NCBI RefSeq assembly: GCF_000417505.1
Contig: NZ_APHY01000035.1
Span: forward strand, 48,801 to 112,800
Reading direction: 5' to 3'
DNA from: Megasphaera sp. NM10
Lineage (GTDB): Bacteria > Bacillota > Negativicutes > Veillonellales > Megasphaeraceae
DNA length: 64,000 bases
Part shown: in pieces, positions 35,812 to 42,794 of the stretch
Layout: every line of letters begins with the position of its first letter
How positions within the stretch are numbered: the stretch's first letter is position 1
Notes under the pieces: generated by a model
Seen by the model: only the letters and a program-made list of their open reading frames with translations
Told to the model about the DNA's origin: nothing
Databases searched by the model: none
Translations under genes and position numbers: made by a program

Positions 35812-35925
35812 ATGGGGCCTGACGGCCCCGCCATCTCAGGCCGCCATGGACTCAAATGCCGTGCCGCTGCGCGGCGTCAAACTCAAAGGGACGACATCGC
35901 CTCGGGAAACCATTGGCTCGTAAAA
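35812..35925 (+). repeat. Duplicated block (GGGGCCTGACGGCCCC ... GACGACATCGCCTCGGGA), copy a
   Basis: About 110 bases resembling 39028-39140 with small indels. Contains GGACTCAAATGCCG and a GCTGCGCGGCG hairpin core. Confidence 0.7.
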
Positions 35926-35945
35926 TTGCCCCATCCGGGGCCACC

Positions 35946-35973
35946 GTAGGGGCCGGCCTGTAAAGGCGGCCCG
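35946..35973 (+). repeat. GTAG-footed palindrome, arms GGGGCCGGCC
   Basis: GTAG, GGGCCGGCC, TGTAAA loop, GGCGGCCC. The stem is imperfect. Confidence 0.6.
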
Positions 35974-36053
35974 CTACGCGCTGAGGGCTTCCCGAAGCGT
36001 CGTTCTCAGTTTGAGTCTGTCGCGGCAACGCCGCATCTGAGTCCGAGGAAAGG

Positions 36054-36200
36054 CCGTGGCTCGTGGTTCTTGGTTCGTAAAATCCCGCCATTAGACAAGA
36101 ATGGGCTGTGGTTAAACCTCACAGCGGCACTATCTGACAGCCAATCAACCTCTCAGTCAGCTTTGCTGACAGCTCCCCTATTAGGGGAGCCATGGCGGAC
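36054..36200 (+). repeat. Composite repeat, copy 1
   Basis: About 145 bases: GCTCGTGGTTC units, CCGCCATTAGACAAGAATGG, GCTGTGGTTAAACCTCACAG, CGGCACTATCTGACAG, then a full double-hairpin element (36147-36192). Two more copies follow at 39149 and 40072. Confidence 0.8.
36147..36192 (+). repeat. Double-hairpin repeat, copy 4
   Basis: Inner GTCAGCTTTGCTGAC; outer CTCCCCTATTAGGGGAG. Embedded in composite repeat copy 1. Confidence 0.85.
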
Positions 36201-36230
36201 TGCCATCTGCGGCCTGCGGACTGCGTTTTT

Positions 36231-36596
36231 TTACCCTAACACGGTGAAGGCGATGGCGTAATCGCCGTCGTGGGCGATGGACAGGGACGGCAGCTGGCCA
36301 TCCTGGCCCACGGCCTGGGCGTAATAGCCATGGAGCTGATAATACGGGGCTCCCAACGAGTCATGGCAGACTTCGACGTCCGTCCATTTTCCCTGGCGGA
36401 AACCGGTCCCCAAGGCCTTGAACAAAGCCTCTTTGGCAGCAAAGATGCCGGCCAGCGATTCGGCCCGCCAGGTACCATCGTTCCGCTGGCAATAAGCCAG
36501 TTCCTGTTCCGTAAAAAAGCGGCCCAAGGAACGGCCGTGACGGGCGGCCATGTCCGCTATACGGCTGATTTGTACGATATCGGTTCCGCAATGCAT
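36231..36596 (-). CDS. acpS: Holo-[acyl-carrier-protein] synthase
   Basis: AcpS moves 4'-phosphopantetheine from CoA onto acyl carrier protein. It is 121 residues, a normal length. The magnesium-binding GTDIVQISRI motif is at residues 4-13 and FAAKEALFKALGTGF near residue 52. The C-terminal SIAHDGDYAIAFTVL motif is also typical. The ATG at 36596 follows GAGGGG by about 7 bases. It is isolated by repeat DNA on both sides. Confidence 0.95.
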   Translation of the reverse strand: MHCGTDIVQISRIADMAARHGRSLGRFFTEQELAYCQRNDGTWRAESLAGIFAAKEALFKALGTGFRQGKWTDVEVCHDSLGAPYYQLHGYYAQAVGQDGQLPSLSIAHDGDYAIAFTVLG

Positions 36597-36644
36597 CGCG
36601 TTTCCCCTCCTTTTTGGGCCTGACGGCCCCTACGCATGCCTCTC

Positions 36645-36690
36645 AACCTCTCAGTCAGCTTTGCTGACAGCTCCCCTATCAGGGGAGCCA
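36645..36690 (+). repeat. Double-hairpin repeat, copy 5
   Basis: Inner GTCAGCTTTGCTGAC; outer CTCCCCTATCAGGGGAG. Lies between acpS and the small hypothetical gene. Confidence 0.85.
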
Positions 36691-36742
36691 TTGCGGACTG
36701 CCATCTGCGGCCTGCGAACCGCGTTTCCCCTCCTTCACCACA

Positions 36743-36776
36743 AAAAGGAGGCTGCCGCATTGGCGACAACCCCCTC
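36743..36776 (-). terminator. Probable terminator of the lysC operon
   Basis: Minus-strand AGGGGGTTGTCGCC, short loop, GCGGCAGCCTCCT then TTTTT. The stem has mismatches but shows the family core GTCGC/GCGGC. Confidence 0.6.
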
Positions 36777-36785
36777 TGTATTTCA

Positions 36786-37085
36786 CTACCACTTCTGCAT
36801 TCGGATACAAACGCCCAATCCTTCCAGGATGACCCGGAAAGTCATAAAGGATACGGTCATATCGTCATGAAGGCCGTGGGCTACTTTATAGGAAATGGTG
36901 ACGGTCTGATGTTGATAGTCGTAACGGAAGCCGTGCAGATTGGTCTCAAAGGTGTATTTGGGAGCCGGAATGGCAAACTGCGGCGGCTTTTCTACTTCCA
37001 GGCCATGGGTCAGGCGTTCGAGGATGACCCGTTTGGGCAGTTCAGACTGCAACATCTCTTCTGTAAAGCTATCCAATACAGACAT
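36786..37085 (-). CDS. Unrecognised 99-residue protein co-transcribed with lysC
   Basis: A 99-residue protein starting MSVLDSFTEEMLQSELPKRVILERL, with no signal peptide or membrane helix. The middle (PKYTFETNLHGFRYDYQHQTVTISYKVAHG) looks like alternating beta strands, and the end is helical or hydrophobic. GAGGGG lies 4-5 bases before ATG 37085, and the lysC stop is only 9 bases upstream. A terminator follows. The operon position suggests expression with aspartate kinase. I do not recognise a family. Confidence 0.7.
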   Translation of the reverse strand: MSVLDSFTEEMLQSELPKRVILERLTHGLEVEKPPQFAIPAPKYTFETNLHGFRYDYQHQTVTISYKVAHGLHDDMTVSFMTFRVILEGLGVCIRMQKW

Positions 37086-37094
37086 GTATCCCCC

Positions 37095-38318
37095 TCAGTC
37101 TTCGTCGAAGAAGTGCGCGTGGATAGCTTTGACGGCTTTGTCGATGACATCTTCTGCAATCAGGCAGGTGATGCTGATTTCCGAAGTGGAAATGATTTCG
37201 ATATTGATGCCGTTATCGCCGAGGACACCGAACATGCCGGCAGCGATGCCCGGATGACCGGCCATGCCAGCACCGACGACAGAAACTTTAGCCATCTTAT
37301 CATCGATGAGGATATCTTCGACAGGCATTTCCTTGCGCAGATTGGCAAAGACAGCTTTGGCCTGTTCCAGGTCCGTACGGGCAATGGTAAAGGTAATATC
37401 CGTTACGCCTTCGTTGGCAATGCGGACACTCTGGACGATCATGTCGACGTCGACGTGTTTTTCTGCCAATTCAGCGAAAACGCGATAAGCGAAGCCCGGT
37501 TTATTGGGAATCCCTAAAACGGTGATTTTTGCAACATTTTTATCCGAAGCGACGCCGCGGATGAGATACTGTTTGACTTCCATAGAGCAATCCTCCTGTA
37601 TCATAGTTCCTTCATCTTCAGAAAAAGTCGAGCGTACATGGATGGGGACGCCGAAGCGGCTGCCCATTTCGACGGCACGGGGCTGCATGACACCGGCGCC
37701 GAGTTTCGCCATTTCCAGCATTTCGCCGTATGTAATCTGTTCGATTTTCCTTGCATTGGGAACGACACGGGGATCGGACGTGTATACGCCGTCAACGTCG
37801 GTATAGATTTCACAAACATCAGCATGGATGGCACCGGCAATGGCAACGGCTGTCGTATCGGAACCGCCGCGGCCCAGCGTCGTGATATCGCCATGGCCCG
37901 TAATGCCCTGGAAACCAGCGACGACGACGATATTGCCCTGATCCAGCGCTTTCATGATGCGGCCCGGTTTCAATGCCAGGATACGGCCTTTGTTAAAGGA
38001 ATCGCTGGTCTTGATGCCGGCCTGAGCACCGGTAAAGGAAATAGCCTTCTGGCCGGCTTCCTGGAAAGCCATAGCCATGAGGGCGATGGAGACCTGTTCG
38101 CCCGTCGTCAGGAGCATATCCATTTCACGGCCGTAAGTCTTAGAGGTAATCTGCTTTGCTAATGTCACTAAATCGTCGGTAGTATCCCCCATTGCCGAAA
38201 CAACGATGACGATTTTGTCTTCAGGCTTTTTGCCTTTTAAGACTCGTTGTACAATAGCCCGCATTTTGTCCGGTGTCGCAACGGAGCTGCCGCCGAACTT
38301 CTTAACGATTAATGCCAA
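37095..38318 (-). CDS. lysC: Aspartate kinase
   Basis: A 407-residue aspartokinase, the first step of lysine, threonine, methionine and diaminopimelate synthesis. The N-terminal catalytic domain starts VKKFGGSSVATPDKM and contains TTGEQVSIALMAMAF and GRGGSDTTAVA. Two C-terminal ACT domains (about residues 270-405) bind the feedback amino acid (ITVLGIPNKPGFAYRVF; VSVVGAGMAGHPGIAA). The start is a TTG at 38318, 6 bases after GAGGGA. No lysine riboswitch is evident upstream. An ATGGTAAT inverted repeat at 38359-38389 may be an operator. Confidence 0.95.
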   Translation of the reverse strand: MALIVKKFGGSSVATPDKMRAIVQRVLKGKKPEDKIVIVVSAMGDTTDDLVTLAKQITSKTYGREMDMLLTTGEQVSIALMAMAFQEAGQKAISFTGAQAGIKTSDSFNKGRILALKPGRIMKALDQGNIVVVAGFQGITGHGDITTLGRGGSDTTAVAIAGAIHADVCEIYTDVDGVYTSDPRVVPNARKIEQITYGEMLEMAKLGAGVMQPRAVEMGSRFGVPIHVRSTFSEDEGTMIQEDCSMEVKQYLIRGVASDKNVAKITVLGIPNKPGFAYRVFAELAEKHVDVDMIVQSVRIANEGVTDITFTIARTDLEQAKAVFANLRKEMPVEDILIDDKMAKVSVVGAGMAGHPGIAAGMFGVLGDNGINIEIISTSEISITCLIAEDVIDKAVKAIHAHFFDED

Positions 38319-38358
38319 CTTAAATCCCTCGCTTTTGTTTGTTTAAGTATTCATTATC

Positions 38359-38389
38359 ATGGTAATTCATTATTATGGTTTATTACCAT
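38359..38389. promoter_or_regulatory. Inverted repeat upstream of lysC
   Basis: ATGGTAAT, 15-base spacer, ATTACCAT, about 40 bases before the lysC start and within an AT-rich region with a repeated ATTCATTAT. It could be an operator. Confidence 0.4.
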
Positions 38390-38548
38390 CTGAAACCACT
38401 TATTGAAATGATATCATGGACAAGGGGAAATGTAAAGGGCTTGTAGGGCCTAAAGGCCCGCAGGCCGCAGTTCGCCGGTCGCAGGCCGCCGTCCGTTCAT
38501 CGTAGGTCGTTCTTCGTTCATCGTGATGAAATGGCCGTTTTCAAACAT

Positions 38549-38599
38549 AAAAAAAGGACTGTCCACGATGGCCTATGCCTTCGTGTAACAGTCCTTTTA
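38549..38599 (-). terminator. Terminator of RNase P RNA gene
   Basis: Minus-strand AAAAGGACTGTTACACG, loop, CGTGGACAGTCCTTTTTTT, beginning 13 bases after the rnpB 3' end. Confidence 0.85.
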
Positions 38600-38611
38600 G
38601 ATTCACAAGGT

Positions 38612-38959
38612 GATGAGTAATCAGTAAGCCGAGTTTTGTTCTGCTTGCGCAGCAGCAATCATCTATCTAGACATACCGTTGCCAGCATGTTCAAGCGACA
38701 CAACCCGGAAGATCAGCGGGCCGCTTCATCCCTCCCCTATTCGGTCTTGCTCCAGATGGGGTTTACCTAGCCGATGCATTACTGCACCGCTGGTGCGCTC
38801 TTACCGCACCGTTCCACCCTTACCACTTGCGTGGCGGTACACATTTCTGTGGCACTATCCCTAAAGTCACCTTCGCCGGCCGTTAGCCGGCATCTTGCCC
38901 TACGGAGCTCGGACTTTCCTCTAATGCAAAAGCACTAGCGATTGCTTTTCATACTCATC
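38612..38959 (-). ncRNA. rnpB: RNase P RNA (bacterial class A)
   Basis: About 348 bases. Ribozyme component that matures tRNA 5' ends. Read on the minus strand, the conserved GAGGAAAGTCCGAGCTCC (CRI/P4 region) occurs near 38925. Further conserved parts are GGGTGGAACGGTGCGGTAAGAG, the CTAGGTAAACCCC segment (P8-P9 area) and the 3' AGAACAAAACTCGGCTTA close to the end. The 5' GATGAGTA and 3' TACTCATC pair as helix P1 and define the ends. A good promoter lies upstream and a terminator downstream. Confidence 0.96.
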
Positions 38960-38967
38960 ATTCGTAT

Positions 38968-38996
38968 AGGATACCATATTTGATGATGAGAGTCAA
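38968..38996 (-). promoter_or_regulatory. Promoter of rnpB
   Basis: Minus-strand TTGACT (38996-38991), 17 bases, TATCCT (38973-38968), about 9 bases before the P1 helix. Confidence 0.7.
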
Positions 38997-39027
38997 GGGC
39001 CTGACGGGCCCGCAGGCCGATTCCGTT

Positions 39028-39140
39028 CATCGAATCAGGGGCCTGATGGCCCCGCAGGTCGCAGGCCGCCATGGACTCAGATGCCGCTGCGCGGCGACAA
39101 GCTCAAATTGACGACATCGCCTCGGGAACCCCTCGGCTCA
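39028..39140 (+). repeat. Duplicated block, copy b
   Basis: Matches 35812-35925 (GGCCGCCATGGACTCA, GCTGCGCGGCG, GACGACATCGCCTCGGGA) with small indels. Confidence 0.7.
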
Positions 39141-39148
39141 TGGAAAAA

Positions 39149-39310
39149 GCCGTGGCTCGTGGTTCGTGGCTCGTGGTTCGTGGCTCGTAAACCCCCGCCA
39201 TTGGACAAGAATGGGCTGTGGTTGAACCTCACAGCGGCACTATCTGACAGGAAATCAACCTCTCAGTCAGCTTCGCTGACAGCTCCCCTATCAGGGGAGC
39301 CATTGCGGAC
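39149..39310 (+). repeat. Composite repeat, copy 2
   Basis: GCTCGTGGTTCGTGGCTCGT units expanded, then CCGCCATTGGACAAGAATGG, TGGTTGAACCTCACAGCGGC and a full double-hairpin. Nearly identical to copy 3. Confidence 0.85.
39257..39302 (+). repeat. Double-hairpin repeat, copy 6
   Basis: Inner GTCAGCTTCGCTGAC (a TTCG-type loop), outer CTCCCCTATCAGGGGAG. Confidence 0.85.
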
Positions 39311-39358
39311 GGCGGTCTGCGAACTGCGACCGGCGCTATAAGCTCTATTCGCTTATAG

Positions 39359-40003
39359 CTAACGCAAGGTCCGGCGGATTTTTTCTACGGCGCCTTTGAT
39401 GTCTTTTTGGCCTACGATGGCGGAAATCATGGCAAAGGAACGGAAGCCTTCGTCGTAGAGGCTGCGGATGTTGGCCAGGCTGATGCCGCCGATGGTGACG
39501 ACGGGCAGGTCGAATTTAAGGGCATATTCCTTGGCTTCAGGCGTTACGACTTCGTCGGCGTCTTTCTTGGACTGTGTCGGGAACATGGGACCGAAGCCGA
39601 CGTAATCGGCACCGTCAGCCAGGGCCTGTTTCATTTCATCGACGGTATTGGTCGATACACCGATGAAGACGTCCGGGCCGGCGAGCTGACGGACGATCTG
39701 GGCCGGTGCATCATCCTGGCCGACGTGGATGCCGTCGGCGCCGCAGGCGATGGCCAGGTCTGTCGAGTCGTTCATGATAAAGGTCACGTCGTGGTCGTGG
39801 CAGAGCTGGGCAATGGCTTTGGCTTCTTCGTACTTGGCGCGCCATTTCTTATGTTTTTCGCGGTACTGGATAATCGTGACGCCAGCCGCGATCAATTCCT
39901 TGGCGACGTCCATATTGCTACGGCCCAGGCAGAGTTCCTCGTTGCCCATAATGGCATATACCGGGTCTTCTAATAAATGTCTTACATGTTCTTCTTTAGT
40001 CAT
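39359..40003 (-). CDS. thiE: Thiamine-phosphate synthase
   Basis: ThiE joins the thiazole and pyrimidine phosphates to make thiamine phosphate. It is 214 residues with a TIM-barrel core. Signatures are VTIIQYREKHKKWRAKYEEAKAI, FIMNDSTDLAIACGADGIHVGQDD, GVSTNTVDEMKQAL and the phosphate-binding VVTIGGISLANI. ATG 40003 follows AAAGGAA by about 8 bases; the longer open frame upstream is translated repeat DNA. It stands alone, with no other thi genes and no TPP riboswitch seen upstream. A TenI-like paralogue role cannot be excluded. Confidence 0.88.
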   Translation of the reverse strand: MTKEEHVRHLLEDPVYAIMGNEELCLGRSNMDVAKELIAAGVTIIQYREKHKKWRAKYEEAKAIAQLCHDHDVTFIMNDSTDLAIACGADGIHVGQDDAPAQIVRQLAGPDVFIGVSTNTVDEMKQALADGADYVGFGPMFPTQSKKDADEVVTPEAKEYALKFDLPVVTIGGISLANIRSLYDEGFRSFAMISAIVGQKDIKGAVEKIRRTLR

Positions 40004-40071
40004 GATACGTTTCCTTTCTATGGGAATTAATGGGGCCTGACGGCCCCGCAGTTCGCTGGTCGCCTTGGAAG

Positions 40072-40226
40072 GCCGTGGCTCGTGGTTCGTGGCTCGTGGC
40101 TCGTAAAAACCCGCCATTGGACAAGAATGGGCTGTGGTTGAATTTCACAGCGGCACTATCTGACAGGAAATCAACCTCTCAGTCAGCTTCGCTGACAGCT
40201 CCCCTATCAGGGGAGCCATTGCGGCC
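40072..40226 (+). repeat. Composite repeat, copy 3
   Basis: Same order of blocks as copies 1 and 2; TGGTTGAATTTCACAGCGGC here. Ends in double-hairpin copy 7. Confidence 0.85.
40173..40218 (+). repeat. Double-hairpin repeat, copy 7
   Basis: Sequence-identical core to copy 6 (TTCG loop, CTCCCC/GGGGAG outer stem). Confidence 0.85.
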
Positions 40227-40258
40227 TGCGACCTGCGAACGGCGCGCCATAAGGCGCT

Positions 40259-41377
40259 TTACATATAATGCAGCATGTCCTTACTGGTCGGGTCGGTTTC
40301 GCAGGTGATGTGCCATTGCTGTTCTTCGGCAGCTTGTTCCAGGCGTCGGCAGAGGTCGGCGACGACAGGCGATTCGGTGCCGAAGTGGCCGCCGTCGGCG
40401 ACGACGATGCCCTGTCGGATGGCTTCCTGGGCGTCGTGGTATTTGACATCACCTGTGAGGTAAAGCTGGGCACCGGCGTCTCTCGCCAGTTTGATGAAGC
40501 CAGCTCCGCCACCTCCGAGAAGGGCGACGCGGCGGACGATGACGTCCGTATCGCCGGCATAGGACAAGGCATCGCGATGAAGGAGGCCTTTGATTTTCTT
40601 CAAGACGTCCATAGCCGGTTCCGGTGTCGGCCAGGTCCCGACGCGGCCCATCATGAAGGGATGACCGGCATTTTTCAGCGGATACAGGTCATACGCCGGT
40701 TCTTCATAGGGATGAGCGGCCAGCATGGCCTGTACGGTCTGACGGAGCTTGCTTTCGGGGACTATGGTTTCGACCCGTTCTTCTGCCGTTTTTTCGACTT
40801 GCCCGATTTCACCGATAAAGGGATGCGTCCCTTCATGGGCTTTGAAACGGCCTTCGCCTTTGGCCGTAAAGGAACAGTCGCTGTAGTTGCCGATATAGCC
40901 GGCACCGGCGTCGGCCAAGGCCTGGCGGACGGCGTCACCATGGCTTTCCGGGACGTAGACGGCGATTTTATAGAGTTTATCTTCGGCGACGGGGACGAGG
41001 CCCTTCAAATCCGTCAAGCCCAGGAGGCGGGCCAGGACGTCGTTGACGCCGCCGTCGGCACTATCCAGGTTGGTATGGGCGCTGTAGACGGAAATGTGGT
41101 GGGCCAGGAGTTTTTGGTACATGCGGCCGCTGTATGTGTCGGTCCGCAGGGATTTCAAGCCATCGAAAATGACCGGGTGATGGCTGACGATCATCTGGAT
41201 GCCGTGTTCGATGGCATAATCGACGGTCCCCATCATGACGTCCAGGGTGACCATGAGTTTATCGACCGGTTCGTCAGGGCTGCCGATGAGCAGGCCCGGA
41301 TTATCCCACGATTCTTTGAGCGACAACGGCGCCCAAGCTTTCAATACTTTGACGATTTCACCTACTGTAGTTGCCAT
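40259..41377 (-). CDS. Nif3-like dinuclear metal-centre protein (DUF34)
   Basis: A 372-residue member of the Nif3/YqfO family with an inserted PII-like middle domain (about residues 130-230), as in B. subtilis YqfO. Metal ligands appear in IVSHHPVIFDGLKSL and SAHTNLDSADGGVND at the N-terminus and VVADGGHFGTES near the C-terminus. The family has been annotated as GTP cyclohydrolase type 2, but function is not settled. It is encoded directly after trmK, as is usual in Firmicutes. The trmK 3' end probably overlaps its start by about 16 bases. Confidence 0.9.
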   Translation of the reverse strand: MATTVGEIVKVLKAWAPLSLKESWDNPGLLIGSPDEPVDKLMVTLDVMMGTVDYAIEHGIQMIVSHHPVIFDGLKSLRTDTYSGRMYQKLLAHHISVYSAHTNLDSADGGVNDVLARLLGLTDLKGLVPVAEDKLYKIAVYVPESHGDAVRQALADAGAGYIGNYSDCSFTAKGEGRFKAHEGTHPFIGEIGQVEKTAEERVETIVPESKLRQTVQAMLAAHPYEEPAYDLYPLKNAGHPFMMGRVGTWPTPEPAMDVLKKIKGLLHRDALSYAGDTDVIVRRVALLGGGGAGFIKLARDAGAQLYLTGDVKYHDAQEAIRQGIVVADGGHFGTESPVVADLCRRLEQAAEEQQWHITCETDPTSKDMLHYM

Positions 41378-42050
41378 TTCAATTCCCTCCAGAAGCGCAA
41401 TTCGCTTTCTATTTTTTCCATCCGTTCGTGCACATCTTTGCGGCTCTTCTTCAGCCTTCCAAGATGTGCCCTTTTGTTTCCATGAGAATGTCTATCTTGC
41501 GGCTGAGCAGCGGGTCGCGGCGCTGCCAGTTCACGGGGCCGATGTCATAGATCCAGTCCGGCAGGGCCCCGGCCTGTCCCGGCACGGCCCGCATCAGTTC
41601 GTAAAGGCGGCCGTCGTCGATGACCAGCCGTTCGTCTTCGATGTGCCAGCCATGCTCATACAGGTAGCGGCGCAAGGCACCGGCATCGCTCTGGGGCTGC
41701 AAGACGACAAATTTCAAAGACTGCCAGACCGCATAGGAAGTCTGGAGTATCCGCACCATCAGCGGGCCGCCCATGCCACAGATGACAGCGCCATCGACTT
41801 CCCCTGCTTTGACGCAGGTCAGGCCGTCACCCAGGCGGCAGTCGATGCGGTCGGTCAAGCCGGCACCGCGGACGTGGGCCACGGCCGCTGCCAGCGGTCC
41901 CGGGACGATATCGGCGGCAATGGCCGACGGACAGTGGCCGCTCTCACAGACGGAGACCGGGATATAGGCGTGGTCGGTCCCGATGTCGGCAATGACGGCC
42001 CCCTGTGGAATGAGGGATACAGCCGCAGCCAGGCGGTCCGTTAATTTCAT
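41362..42050 (-). pseudogene. trmK: tRNA (adenine-N1) methyltransferase TrmK, probable 3' frameshift
   Basis: TrmK methylates A22 of tRNA. ATG 42050 (MKLTDRLAAAV) follows AAGGAAG. The Rossmann SAM motif VIADIGTDHAYIPV and the catalytic-side GMGGPLMVRIL are intact. As read, the frame stops at 41451 after ...METKGHILEG, about 199 residues. The next frame encodes a helical tail (GRLKKSRKDVHERMEKIES, then ELRFWRELKWQLQ) ending at 41362. Adding one A to the AAAA run near 41472 would join them into about 229 residues, close to the normal TrmK length with its C-terminal coiled coil. The shorter version could still be functional. Confidence 0.78.
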
Positions 42051-42150
42051 GATATAAACACTTCCTTTATAAACAGAATCTAATTGCACTCCCTATTATA
42101 ACAGACGGGACGAGAATTGAAAGGGGCTAGTGGTTCGTAGCTAGGGGTTA

Positions 42151-42178
42151 GGGGTTAGCGGTTAGGGGTTAGCGGTTA
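42151..42178. repeat. Two tandem 14-base units GGGGTTAGCGGTTA
   Basis: Perfect tandem duplication, preceded by a half unit (GGGGTTA at 42144). Related GGTTAG words occur at 3952-3965 and 60046-60060. Confidence 0.75.
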
Positions 42179-42205
42179 GAGTCGTAGGTCGTTCATCGTT
42201 CGTCG

Positions 42206-42242
42206 AAAAAAGGGGCTGTCGCATGTGCGACAGCCCCTTTTT
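42206..42242 (-). terminator. Intrinsic terminator for the small secreted protein gene
   Basis: AAAAAAGGGGCTGTCGCATG, TGCGACAGCCCCTTTTT; a perfect stem with T runs on both strands. Carries the family core. Confidence 0.85.
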
Positions 42243-42336
42243 AAGTTTTAAGTTTGCAGTTTGTAGTTTGTAGTGAAGGCTTTTAAATTTAAAGCAATTT
42301 TCTACAAACTACAAACTCAATACTGCAAACTATAAC
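42241..42336. repeat. AGTTTGTAG fold-back block, copy a
   Basis: GCAGTTTGTAGTTTGTAG, then a TTTTAAATTTAAA centre, then CTACAAACTACAAACT: a long imperfect inverted repeat. Related blocks lie at 60136-60205 and 60255-60338. Confidence 0.75.
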
Positions 42337-42343
42337 GAAGATC

Positions 42344-42389
42344 AACCTCTCAGTCAGCTTCGCTGACAGCTCTCCTATAAGGAGAGCCA
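42344..42389 (+). repeat. Double-hairpin repeat, copy 8
   Basis: Inner GTCAGCTTCGCTGAC; outer stem CTCTCC/GGAGAG, a paired change from the common CTCCCC/GGGGAG. Confidence 0.85.
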
Positions 42390-42416
42390 TGAACCACTAG
42401 CCACTATTATTCCCAC

Positions 42417-42713
42417 TCACTTCGTCAAGGCGATGATGGTGGCGACGGCGGCCACGCCGATGGCGATGTTGGCCTTACGGTTGGCTTTGTCGACATCTTT
42501 CTGGGTCGATGTCTTATGGTTCTTTTCCCAATCTTTCCGTTCTTTTTCCCAGTTGCGGTCATCATGACGATAGTCGCGGTCATCGTGCTGTTCCCAGCGC
42601 TGTGGATAATCTCTGGGGCCTGCGGCCTGGGCCGTCAGGGCGGCGCCGCTGAAGGTCATGAAGGTAACGACCAAAACCAGCATCATGCGTACTATATAGT
42701 TGAACTTCTTCAT
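42417..42713 (-). CDS. Small exported basic/charged protein, unknown
   Basis: A 98-residue protein with a signal peptide (MKKFNYIVRMMLVLVVTFMTF to about AQA-A). A very hydrophilic middle follows, rich in Asp, Arg, His, Trp and Lys (RWEQHDDRDYRHDDRNWEKERKDWEK). It ends in a hydrophobic segment (ANIAIGVAAVATIIALTK). It could be a periplasmic or membrane-tethered protein. No family is recognised. ATG 42713 follows AAGGAGAG. It lies downstream of the arnT-like gene but has its own AT-rich upstream region. Confidence 0.7.
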   Translation of the reverse strand: MKKFNYIVRMMLVLVVTFMTFSGAALTAQAAGPRDYPQRWEQHDDRDYRHDDRNWEKERKDWEKNHKTSTQKDVDKANRKANIAIGVAAVATIIALTK

Positions 42714-42794
42714 AAGTATCACTCTCCTTATTTAGGTTACTCATAGTATACTCATGAGCCGTTACAATTCAGTCACAAGGCCATTTCAGGAGGG

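Larger units (their letters stand above)
35773..36230. other. Repeat mosaic between nnrD and acpS
   Basis: This 458-base gap holds one GGCCTGACGGCCCC block with a following duplicated block (also at 39028-39140), one GTAG palindrome, a GAGTCTGTCGCGG block (also at 29552), and composite repeat copy 1 with double-hairpin copy 4. No gene. Confidence 0.8.
38997..39358. other. Repeat mosaic between rnpB and thiE
   Basis: Holds GGGCCTGA palindromic fragments, duplicated block copy b (39028-39140) and composite repeat copy 2 with double-hairpin copy 6. No gene. Confidence 0.8.
42051..42416. other. Repeat-rich region between trmK and a small secreted protein gene
   Basis: This 366-base gap has a short tandem repeat, a strong bidirectional terminator, an AGTTTGTAG/CTACAAACT fold-back block and double-hairpin copy 8. 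No gene. Confidence 0.8.

Noticed and set aside
38319..38460. Lysine riboswitch upstream of lysC
   Set aside because: Too short and AT-rich before the gene; none of the conserved lysine-box helices was found.
35773..40258. Possible CRISPR array because of recurring 45-base hairpin units
   Set aside because: Spacing is irregular (hundreds to thousands of bases), there are no uniform spacers, and no cas genes are present.
40004..40258. TPP riboswitch upstream of thiE
   Set aside because: The region is composite repeat DNA. The conserved CUGAGA and ACCUGAUCUGG-type elements were not seen.
40030..40308. Open frames over composite repeats, also at 36070-36261 and 39081-39341, with similar translated products
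   Set aside because: The similar peptides only reflect the duplicated repeat DNA. There is no SD, and the products are rich in Ser, Leu, Pro and Arg without a domain.
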